Assembly: GCA_016214035.1 (NCBI GenBank)
Contig: JACRPF010000001.1
Location: 122,465 to 186,464, forward strand
DNA: 64,000 bases
Source: Spirochaetota bacterium
Lineage (GTDB): Bacteria; Spirochaetota; Brachyspiria; Brachyspirales; JACRPF01
Direction of reading: 5' to 3'
How positions within the stretch are numbered: position 1 is the stretch's first letter; every line of letters begins with the position of its first letter. A model generated the notes under the pieces. That model searched no databases. It was given only the letters and a program-made list of their open reading frames with translations, and had not been told where the DNA came from. Positions 54,607-61,983 of this stretch are shown here, one piece after another. A program made the position numbers and the translations under genes.

Positions 54607-54635
54607 TGACTATTTTTGCAAAATGTACTATATTG
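54607..54635 (+). promoter_or_regulatory. Sigma-70 promoter, copy 3 of the shared cassette
   Basis: TTGACT (54607-54612), 17-nt spacer, TATATT (54630-54635), ending at the first base of operator copy 3. It should drive the operon from 54861 through the sulfatase and 61964 genes. Confidence 0.7.
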
Positions 54636-54650
54636 TGATATATGTCACAT
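54635..54650. promoter_or_regulatory. Operator copy 3, TGTGA-N6-TCACA palindrome
   Basis: TGTGATATATGTCACA, identical to copies 1 and 2. It contains the ATG (54643) of the truncated LacI copy, so the site would be autoregulatory if that gene had once been whole. Confidence 0.65.
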
Positions 54651-54795
54651 TCAAATATAAATATTGCGATACAAGACATTGCCCAAGCGGCCGGGGTTGT
54701 ATATTCAACGGTGTCAACCGTTCTTTCCGGAAACCGGAAGAATTATATCTCTGAAAAGGCGCGGATATGACGCATATATTTCATACTTTCACCCT
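54643..54795 (+). pseudogene. Truncated copy of the LacI-family regulator
   Basis: The frame encodes 42 residues before a stop at 54768-54770 and includes IAQAAGVVYSTVSTVLSGN, nearly identical to the helix-turn-helix of the LacI gene at 45617 (IAQAAGVAYSTVSTVLSGN). After GAAAAGGCGCGG the DNA jumps to text matching the middle of the intact gene (TTTCATACTTTC, about 45930-45945), so roughly 180 bp were deleted with a frameshift. It keeps a leaderless start and its own promoter/operator. Confidence 0.75.
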
Positions 54796-54860
54796 ATCTC
54801 AAAAAGCATATCTGCGGTACTATATTGGCGGCAGTAACACTATTTCATCGGAGGTTCAGC

Positions 54861-56465
54861 ATGAAGATCACATCAACAAACAACCGTAAGGCATGGCTGC
54901 AAGCAAACATGCGGTATCTGATCTTCACACTTCTGTTATCAGCGGCCATAGGTCCGCTGCTGCAGGCCGGAGATGCGAAATCACCGCTTACGGTGTACGG
55001 ACCGGTGTCTGAGCTCGCGCCGTCGCCGCACTATTCGATGCGCATACGTGAAAACAGAGAAGATGCAGTGTGGAAAACCGCTTTTGTCTTCATGACGGAA
55101 TGTAAAGACGGTTTTAAATCGCTCGCCGGGTGGACGCACAGCTATGTGAATTTCGAAACAGCTGTCGCCGTGGAAGTTGAGATCAGCAAAGCGGATGGAA
55201 AGGCCATTACCAAGGCGGCCGTGCATCCGGCCGCAAAAGCTAAAAGCTGTGAGATACGCGGCGGTAAAGCATATGTGATACTGGAAAAGCCCTGCCTGGT
55301 TGCGGTTGATATTGACGGGCAGATGGATGATCAGGATACCGGTAAAACACCAACGGGGAAATACGAAGGCCCTCCGATACACGCGGTCTCCATTTTCCTC
55401 AACCCGTCGCTCAAGGAAAAGCCTCAGCCGGACGGGACTGGAGTATATGCGGTGAAACCGGGAGAAATACCCCCATCCGAGGGCGCGTGGAACACACTCT
55501 ACTTTCTTCCCGGTGTGCATGATATCGGCGCCGGATTTCCGGTGCACGCAGGCAGAAAGTATTACATTCCCGGCGATGCGGTGGTATACGGGACATTCAA
55601 CAATACCAACTGGAGCGACGGGAGCAACATCTCAATATTCGGGCATGGAACGCTCTCCGGAGCACGCCTCAAACATCCAAGGGATACTGTCCCGAAACCC
55701 GCACGCGACAGCCTTCACGATCCCATTCTTATAGCAGGCGCCTCATCGACAAGCGTTGAAGGTATCACTATCGCTGACTCGGCGCATCACACACTCATGC
55801 TGATAAACGGCTATGCACCGGAAAAACCGACCGACATACGCTGGGTTAAGATCTTTACCTGGCGCGGTAACGGCGACGGCATCAACCCGTTTGCCAACGG
55901 GCTGGTAGAAGATTGTTTCATCCGCACGCAGGATGATTCACTGTACGTCAACGGCCGCGGCATACGCAGGGTGGTGCTCTGGAACGATTTTAACGGTTCC
56001 TCGTTCGTGCTGTCCGCCATGCCGAACCTTTACGATCGCACCCTTGTCGTTGAAGATTGCGATGTCATCTATGCACGCGCCGGCTGGCATCAATGGGGCG
56101 GCGGCCGGGTATTTAATATGCGCGGTGAAGGCGGCGGTGCCTGCGGTTCGAATGTGATATTCAGAAACATCCGCATTTCAGACCCGCGGCCCACGCTGCA
56201 GCAGTTCTTTATCAATATGGTCTGCAATCCGCCGTACTGGAAAGACACCCGGGGCCGGAAACCGGGCGACCTGGACGGGGTGCTCTTTCAGAATATCAGT
56301 ATCACTGCACCGAGCATACTCGGGGAGCCGGATATACTCTGGGGCATGAAGGACGGGTTTATCCAAAATGTTGTTTTTGATAATGTGACCGTTGCCGGTA
56401 AGAAAATTCTTTCGACAGGCCATTTTAAAACAAATGAATATGTGCAGCAGCTGCAATTCAGATAG
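54861..56465 (+). CDS. Secreted GH28/GH49-like polygalacturonase-type glycosidase
   Basis: A 534-residue exported enzyme from ATG 54861 (GGAGG 6 nt upstream). The signal peptide covers about residues 1-38 (MRYLIFTLLLSAAIGPLLQA). Residues 40-190 form the N-terminal beta-sandwich seen in dextranase/GH49-type and some GH28 proteins. The beta-helix follows with YIPGDAVVYGTFNNTNW, ISIFGHGTLSGARL, VEGITIADSAHHTLML and the catalytic pair region NGDGINPFANGLVEDCFIR, TQDDSLYVNG; the Asp residues of GDGIN and QDDS are the expected acids. After an in-frame TAG stop the same frame continues for 40 codons with an FlgD-like tail fragment. First gene of the operon controlled by cassette copy 3. Confidence 0.83.
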   Translation: MKITSTNNRKAWLQANMRYLIFTLLLSAAIGPLLQAGDAKSPLTVYGPVSELAPSPHYSMRIRENREDAVWKTAFVFMTECKDGFKSLAGWTHSYVNFETAVAVEVEISKADGKAITKAAVHPAAKAKSCEIRGGKAYVILEKPCLVAVDIDGQMDDQDTGKTPTGKYEGPPIHAVSIFLNPSLKEKPQPDGTGVYAVKPGEIPPSEGAWNTLYFLPGVHDIGAGFPVHAGRKYYIPGDAVVYGTFNNTNWSDGSNISIFGHGTLSGARLKHPRDTVPKPARDSLHDPILIAGASSTSVEGITIADSAHHTLMLINGYAPEKPTDIRWVKIFTWRGNGDGINPFANGLVEDCFIRTQDDSLYVNGRGIRRVVLWNDFNGSSFVLSAMPNLYDRTLVVEDCDVIYARAGWHQWGGGRVFNMRGEGGGACGSNVIFRNIRISDPRPTLQQFFINMVCNPPYWKDTRGRKPGDLDGVLFQNISITAPSILGEPDILWGMKDGFIQNVVFDNVTVAGKKILSTGHFKTNEYVQQLQFR

Positions 56466-56474
56466 CGATTGAGA

Positions 56475-56588
56475 AGGCCGGAATGGCGACAACAATGGGA
56501 GCAGTCAACTGTGTCCGCGGGAGTGTATTTTGCGAAGATACATTCTGCAGCGGGAGATAACATGCTGCGCGTAATGGCCGCTCGATAA
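56475..56588 (+). pseudogene. FlgD-like C-terminal tail fragment in frame after the GH28/49 stop
   Basis: This frame is the same as that of the preceding enzyme, from which it is separated by TAG (56463-56465). It reads through STVSAGVYFAKIHSAAG to DNMLRVMAAR and stops at 56588. The GVYFAKI...MLRVM pattern equals the end of the tails of the 25095, 36715 and 50176 proteins. Either a decayed remnant joined by deletion or, less likely, a readthrough extension. Confidence 0.55.
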
Positions 56589-56613
56589 AAATAACGTTCA
56601 GGAGTTTTAAAAA

Positions 56614-57684
56614 ATGGCTGAGAAAAAAAACGGGAAAAGACCGATCTGCAGGCTTATCGCTGCCGGAATTATATTCATCGGGCAGCTATTCCCTGCCGGA
56701 GTGAATATGCTCTTTATCGGCAACAGCTTCACATTTTATCACGACCTTCCGACGGTGGTACAGGCGCTCGTCGAGGAGGGAAACCCTGAAAGCAAGGTGA
56801 AAACCGAGATAGTCGGCTATGGCGGACGGAATCTATTCTGGCATTGGGAGATCGGAAGGTCCTATAACCGCATCAAGGCGCCTCAATTGAGTCAGGAGCA
56901 GTGGAGCGCAGAACTATCACTGCTCGATCAGATGACAGCGTCGAAGGAATATCCAGCGGTCTATTTCGATTTTTACCGCACGCTCCGTCAGGATGCATTC
57001 ATCAAAAAATACTATCCGGGCAGGCCTGCTGTTGCGGAAGGGACTCAGATAGATCAGGGGGATATGCAGCGCCTCAAAAATGCTGTCGCGAACCATCAAC
57101 GATGGATGAAAACGGCAAATCAGACTGAAAAGTATGATTATGTCGTACTGCAGAGCTGGCAGGACGAAGCGGGTTCTCCGGAGACAGGATATGCAAAATA
57201 CGCTGTATTGTTCGCGAACGTCGCCTCCGCAGCCGGGGCGAAACCGGTTCTGTATCTCACGGCGCCCAACAACCAGAATTCTGAGCCGGGCCAAAAGAAC
57301 GGAATAAGGGATCAGCTTCTCGATACCTGTCGCAACATAACTGACACGGCAAAGAAGATCGATGCTGTCGTTGTACCGGTCCCCCTTGCGCTCATGCTGG
57401 TCCAGGACAGTGAGGAGCCTATCGCCAAGACGCTCACCTTCCGTTATGTGAAAGACTTTCACCCCAACAATACGATGGCGTATCTCACCGCGTGCACCTT
57501 TTATGCCGCCCTCACCGGAAAGTCACCGGAAGGTTTGAAAATGAATAAAATAGGCGAGGCGGCAGGGGGGAAGACAAATCCGGATGGCGGCCCGCTTGAA
57601 ACGATATTTGACGATGAGACAAGGCTGTTCCTGCAGCGTACGGCGTGGAAAGCGGTGGAGCAGTATCGTTCCGGCAAATACTGA
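56614..57684 (+). CDS. SGNH-hydrolase-like protein (copy 1)
   Basis: A 356-residue protein with an N-terminal export segment (RLIAAGIIFIGQLFPAGV). The block NMLFIGNSFTFYHDLPTVVQ contains GNSFT, the variant GDS motif with the nucleophile Ser. The Gly block is EIVGYGGRNLFWHW, an Asn/Gln block is YDYVVLQSWQDEA, and the catalytic His is likely in KDFHPNNTMAYLTACTFY. Proteins of this sort remove acyl groups from sugars or polysaccharides. CAGGAG precedes the ATG. The next gene is a close paralogue, so this is a tandem duplication within the operon. Confidence 0.75.
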   Translation: MAEKKNGKRPICRLIAAGIIFIGQLFPAGVNMLFIGNSFTFYHDLPTVVQALVEEGNPESKVKTEIVGYGGRNLFWHWEIGRSYNRIKAPQLSQEQWSAELSLLDQMTASKEYPAVYFDFYRTLRQDAFIKKYYPGRPAVAEGTQIDQGDMQRLKNAVANHQRWMKTANQTEKYDYVVLQSWQDEAGSPETGYAKYAVLFANVASAAGAKPVLYLTAPNNQNSEPGQKNGIRDQLLDTCRNITDTAKKIDAVVVPVPLALMLVQDSEEPIAKTLTFRYVKDFHPNNTMAYLTACTFYAALTGKSPEGLKMNKIGEAAGGKTNPDGGPLETIFDDETRLFLQRTAWKAVEQYRSGKY

Positions 57685-57711
57685 AAATGAATTCATACCG
57701 GAGAAAATAAC

Positions 57712-58818
57712 ATGACAAAAAAGGATGCGCCAAAAAGCCGGACGCTCAGGACACTTGCACTCGGAGTTGCGCTTTCCGTTTCCCTATTCCCCGCCGGAGT
57801 GAATATGCTCTTTATCGGCAACAGCTTTACCATGCGTCACGAGCTTCCTGCCATTGTCGGTGCACTTCTGGAGGAAGGAGATGCCGGAACCGCCGTGAAA
57901 ACCGAAATCGTAGGATACGGCGGTAAAAGTTTATTCCATTTCTGGGAGCTCTTTCATTCATATAACCGTCTCAAGGTTGCAAGCTTCAGTCAGAACCAAT
58001 GGGATGCGGAGATAAGCGCATTGAAAGACCTCGCAGCATGTGAAAAATCACCGGCATTCTATGATGATTACTGCAGAACACTGAACGAGAATGCCTTCTG
58101 GAGAAGCAATAATCGGGAGATGAAGCTCAACTGGAATGGTGAAAAGGGTGCGGTCAGATTCGGTATTACTACCCATCAAAACTGGAGCAGAATTGCAGAC
58201 AAGAATGAAAATATTGATTTCGTGGTGCTTCAGAGCTGGCAGGACGTCACTGACTCTGCCGAAACCGGGTATATGAAATACGCACAGATGTTCGCAGCCG
58301 TTGCGATAGAGAACGGAGCGAAGCCGGTACTCTATTTTACCGCGCCGAACAGCCACAATGCTGCACCGGTCACCAATGCAGTAAAAAAGGATGAAATTAT
58401 CAACACTTGCCGCATCGCTGCAGCGGGAGCAAAGAAAATGAATGCGATCGTAGTGCCGCTGCCGCTTGCGCTCATGCTTGCCCAGGACAGCGAAGAACCC
58501 GTTGCCCGTACCCTCACGTTCCGCTACAAAAAAGACTTTCACCCGAATAACACCATGGCCTATCTCACCGCCTGCACCTTTTATGCGGCGCTCACCGGGA
58601 AGTCGCCGGAGGGCTTGAAGATGAATACCGTATCAGAAAATAAATTGCAGACTATCCATGGCGAAGCTATTACTGAGGCCAACAAGGGCGAGGCTATCTC
58701 ATCGGCGGTTGATCCGGACGGTGGATCACCGAAAACAGTGTTCGATGATGAAACACGGCTGTTCCTGCAGCGTACTGCGTGGAAGGCGGTGGAGCTGTAC
58801 CGTTCGGGAAATTTCTGA
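57712..58818 (+). CDS. SGNH-hydrolase-like protein (copy 2)
   Basis: A 368-residue paralogue of the preceding protein, with the same blocks: VNMLFIGNSFTMRHELPAIV, VGYGGKSLFHFWEL, IDFVVLQSWQDVTDSAETGY and KKDFHPNNTMAYLTACTFYA. The C-terminal part has an insertion of about 16 residues (NKLQTIHGEAITEANKGEA) compared with copy 1; the central substrate loops also differ. The export segment is LALGVALSVSLFPAGV. GGAG precedes the ATG; the gap to copy 1 is 27 bp. Two related esterases may remove different acyl groups from the same glycan (inference). Confidence 0.75.
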   Translation: MTKKDAPKSRTLRTLALGVALSVSLFPAGVNMLFIGNSFTMRHELPAIVGALLEEGDAGTAVKTEIVGYGGKSLFHFWELFHSYNRLKVASFSQNQWDAEISALKDLAACEKSPAFYDDYCRTLNENAFWRSNNREMKLNWNGEKGAVRFGITTHQNWSRIADKNENIDFVVLQSWQDVTDSAETGYMKYAQMFAAVAIENGAKPVLYFTAPNSHNAAPVTNAVKKDEIINTCRIAAAGAKKMNAIVVPLPLALMLAQDSEEPVARTLTFRYKKDFHPNNTMAYLTACTFYAALTGKSPEGLKMNTVSENKLQTIHGEAITEANKGEAISSAVDPDGGSPKTVFDDETRLFLQRTAWKAVELYRSGNF

Positions 58819-58863
58819 TATATATCCAATTACAACGTATTCTACCACCGGGGGGCATCTACG

Positions 58864-60507
58864 ATGGGCAATGTGAGCAACAATGAGCGGGACAGAACCA
58901 CTGATGATACCGCCCCGATCAGTTATGATGCTACAACGCATGGAAAGGAGATCCTGACCCCGGCGGCATCAGATGTACCGCAGATCAATGGCGCGACTGT
59001 ATTCGGCGTACGTCCCGGAAAGCCGGTGTTCTACCGCATCGCGTCTTCAGGGCAAAAGCCTATCACCTATGATGCCGAAGGACTGCCTCCGGGAATGTCC
59101 GTCGATCGATCAACCGGCTGGATAACCGGCAGAGCGCCTGAGACACCCGGGGATCATGAGATAATCCTGCATGCCGCGAACAGCAAGGGAGCAGCGAGCA
59201 GAACGCTTACCCTGAAGACAGGAAACACCGTATGCCTTACGCCGCCGATGGGATGGAACAGCTGGTATGTGCAGTCTGAGGGAGTGAGTGAACAGGCGAT
59301 ACGCGATATGGCGGGCGCCATGGAGGAAAAAGGGCTCGATCAGTTCGGCTGGACCTATATCAACATCGATGACTGCTGGATGGGCGAGCGTGATCCGGAG
59401 ACGAAAGCAATTCAGGCAAACTCGAAATTCAGCGACATGAAGGCGCTCTCGGAGTTTGTCAACAGCAAAGGATTCAAGCTGGGAATTTATTCCACCACGT
59501 GGATGTCGACATTCGCGGGCTTTATCGGAGGCACCGGACCGAACCCCGAGGGCGATTACCGGCAATACTATCTGCCGCAGAATGAAATCCTTAATCCGTC
59601 ACAGTTTTTCGGGCGTCATCCGTCATCGACCAAACGGGGCATTGCGCAGGTGGGGCCGTGCTGGTTTATCGACAAAGATGCCGCGCAATTCGCCGATTGG
59701 GGAATTGACTACGTAAAATATGATTGGGTTGAAGGTAAATTGATTGTAAGTGAAAACGGTGATTATGCGCGGGATAAAAACAGCGGTGCGAATAAAACAG
59801 AAGCGGTAACCTCCCGCTTCTTCAACGATTTTCGATCTCTCGATCGTGATATCGTCATAAGTCTTTCCCCCTGTACGCCTCCGGAAGAAGATGAACTGAC
59901 ATCCAAATACTGTAATCTCTGGAGATTGACCGGCGATATCAAGTCGGAATGGGCGCATCTGACACGTCCATTCAGTGATGAATTAACGGCGAGGTATCCG
60001 AGAACACGGCCGGGTCTTTTCGGCGATCTGGATATGCTGCAGATAGGCCCATTGGGAAAACCGAACCGTGCTGAAAAAGTCTTTGTTCCTTCACCGCTCA
60101 CCCCGGCGGAACAGTATTTTCAGGTAACGCTCTGGTGTATCCTCACCCAGCCGCTCTTGCTCTCATGCAATATTTCCACCATGGACGCATTCGATCTGAA
60201 CCTGGTGAAAAACAGCGAGGTGGTTGCAGTGAACCAGGACCCGCTGGTAAAACAAGGATACCGGATAGAGAACAGTACCGGGAATTATGAGATATGGGCA
60301 AAGGATCTGTTCGACGGGAGTAAGGCGCTGGCATTTTTTAATGTGAGCGACCGTGACCGGACATTGACCATCAGTTCCGATAAGCTTGGCAAAAAAGGAA
60401 AAGTCCGGGATCTTTGGCGGCAGAAAGATATTGGAGTGCTCAACGGCACCATGACGGTACAAGTAAATGCGCACGGCACGGCATTTTTTAAAGTAATCGG
60501 CTCTTGA
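58864..60507 (+). CDS. Alpha-galactosidase, GH27 family, with N-terminal Ig-like domain
   Basis: A 547-residue enzyme. Residues about 35-115 form a putative-Ig (He_PIG) domain, with ITYDAEGLPPGMSVDRSTGW and ITGRAPETPGDHEIILHA. The GH27 barrel begins CLTPPMGWNSWYVQS and includes YINIDDCWMGERDPETK, GFKLGIYSTTW, IDYVKYDWVEGK with the nucleophile Asp (about residue 287), LWRLTGDIKSEW with the acid/base Asp and CILTQPLLLSCNIS. The C-terminal beta-sandwich is present (KALAFFNVSDRDRTLTI). There is no signal peptide, although most relatives with an Ig domain are exported. It sits in the operon with the sulfatase and SGNH proteins. Confidence 0.92.
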   Translation: MGNVSNNERDRTTDDTAPISYDATTHGKEILTPAASDVPQINGATVFGVRPGKPVFYRIASSGQKPITYDAEGLPPGMSVDRSTGWITGRAPETPGDHEIILHAANSKGAASRTLTLKTGNTVCLTPPMGWNSWYVQSEGVSEQAIRDMAGAMEEKGLDQFGWTYINIDDCWMGERDPETKAIQANSKFSDMKALSEFVNSKGFKLGIYSTTWMSTFAGFIGGTGPNPEGDYRQYYLPQNEILNPSQFFGRHPSSTKRGIAQVGPCWFIDKDAAQFADWGIDYVKYDWVEGKLIVSENGDYARDKNSGANKTEAVTSRFFNDFRSLDRDIVISLSPCTPPEEDELTSKYCNLWRLTGDIKSEWAHLTRPFSDELTARYPRTRPGLFGDLDMLQIGPLGKPNRAEKVFVPSPLTPAEQYFQVTLWCILTQPLLLSCNISTMDAFDLNLVKNSEVVAVNQDPLVKQGYRIENSTGNYEIWAKDLFDGSKALAFFNVSDRDRTLTISSDKLGKKGKVRDLWRQKDIGVLNGTMTVQVNAHGTAFFKVIGS

Positions 60508-60528
60508 ATATTTAGTGCGAGGTAAAAG

Positions 60529-61983
60529 ATGGATCTGAATGAACAAAGACGCCCGAATATACTCTTTGCCATTGCCGATGATGCATCGCACATGAGCGCC
60601 TACGGACACACGTTTCTGAATACACCGGCCTTTGACGCAGTGGCGAAAGAGGGTGTGCGCTTCACCCGAGCCTTCGCCACCAATCCGAAATGCGCGCCGT
60701 CGCGGGCGAGTATTCTCACCGGCATGCACACCTGGCAGCTGGAAGAGGCGTGCAATCACCAGAGCATATTTCCGGCAAAGTTCGCTTCATATGTTGATAT
60801 ACTTGAAGCCACAGGCTATTTCGCCGGCTACACCGGCAAAGGCTGGGGTCCCGGGGATTACGAAAAAGGCGGATGGAAACGTAATCCTGCCGGGCCGGAG
60901 TTCAATACCAGAACGCTCAAGCCGCCGGCCGATACAAAAATAAGCAATAAAGATTATGCCGCGAATTTCGATGATTTCCTCGCACAGCGGCCGGAAGGCA
61001 CGCCGTTCTATTTCTGGTACGGCGGGCATGAACCGCATCGGGCGTATGTGCCCGGTGAGGGAATACGCGCAGGGAAAAAGATAAGCGATGTAACGGTGCC
61101 CGCGTATCTGCCTGATGATGATATCGTGAAAAGCGATCTGCTCGATTACGCGTATGAGACTGAATGGTTCGATATGCATCTGGGCCGCATGCTTCAGAAG
61201 CTGAAAGACATCGGCGAATATGAAAATACCATCATCATCGTGACATCCGACAACGGCATGCCGTTTCCGCGCGTGAAGGGACAGATGTATGAGTTCGACT
61301 TCAAACTTCCGCTTGCCGTCTCATGGAAGAACGGCTTCCCCGGCGGGCGGGTTATCGATGATCTCGTGAGTTTCATCGATCTCGCTCCGACAATACTTGA
61401 TGCTGCGGGCACCGTAAAGCATCCGCAGATGGCCGGTATGAGTCTCATGCATATGCTGCGCTCGCACGCGTCCGGTATTACCGAGCCGTCGCGCGAGTAT
61501 GTGCTCATGGGGCGTGAGCGGCATGATGTGGGACGCGAGAATGATCTCGGCTACCCGGTACGCTGCATACGGACGCACGAGTATCTTTATATCCGCAATT
61601 TCGCCCCCGAGCGCTGGCCCGCGGGCAATCCGGAGACCGGCTATACGAATGTGGACAGCTCGCCCACCAAGGAGCTCATTCTTTCGCAGCATGAACACGG
61701 CGAAGATTTCTACTACACACTTGCCTTTGCCAAGCGGCCGCTCGAGGAATTGTACAATATCATGAATGATGAAGCATGTATGAATAATCTGGCATCCGAT
61801 CCTCTGTATGCTGAAATAAAGAATAAACTCTGGTCACGGCTTGCAAAGGAACTGCAAGTACAGAATGACCCGCGCATCGACGGTAACGGTGATATTTTTG
61901 AATCGTACGAATATTGCGGCGCCGGGGCGACACACTCGTGGAAAGCATATAGAGGGGGCTATTTTGAAAAGCAGAAATATTGA
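60529..61983 (+). CDS. Sulfatase (formylglycine-dependent)
   Basis: A 484-residue alkaline-phosphatase-superfamily sulfatase. The N-terminal metal site is NILFAIADDASHMSAYG; the active site is KCAPSRASILTGMH, a CxPSR motif in which Cys55 would be oxidised to formylglycine. TIIIVTSDNGMPFPRVKG provides the second Asp-Asn metal pair and YWYGGHEPHRAY-like text (here FYFWYGGHEPHRAY) the conserved His. The protein lacks a signal peptide, so it should act on imported oligosaccharides. A sulfatase-modifying enzyme gene is not in the window. It ends overlapping the next gene by 20 bp. A sulfated glycan is thus one likely target. Confidence 0.93.
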   Translation: MDLNEQRRPNILFAIADDASHMSAYGHTFLNTPAFDAVAKEGVRFTRAFATNPKCAPSRASILTGMHTWQLEEACNHQSIFPAKFASYVDILEATGYFAGYTGKGWGPGDYEKGGWKRNPAGPEFNTRTLKPPADTKISNKDYAANFDDFLAQRPEGTPFYFWYGGHEPHRAYVPGEGIRAGKKISDVTVPAYLPDDDIVKSDLLDYAYETEWFDMHLGRMLQKLKDIGEYENTIIIVTSDNGMPFPRVKGQMYEFDFKLPLAVSWKNGFPGGRVIDDLVSFIDLAPTILDAAGTVKHPQMAGMSLMHMLRSHASGITEPSREYVLMGRERHDVGRENDLGYPVRCIRTHEYLYIRNFAPERWPAGNPETGYTNVDSSPTKELILSQHEHGEDFYYTLAFAKRPLEELYNIMNDEACMNNLASDPLYAEIKNKLWSRLAKELQVQNDPRIDGNGDIFESYEYCGAGATHSWKAYRGGYFEKQKY

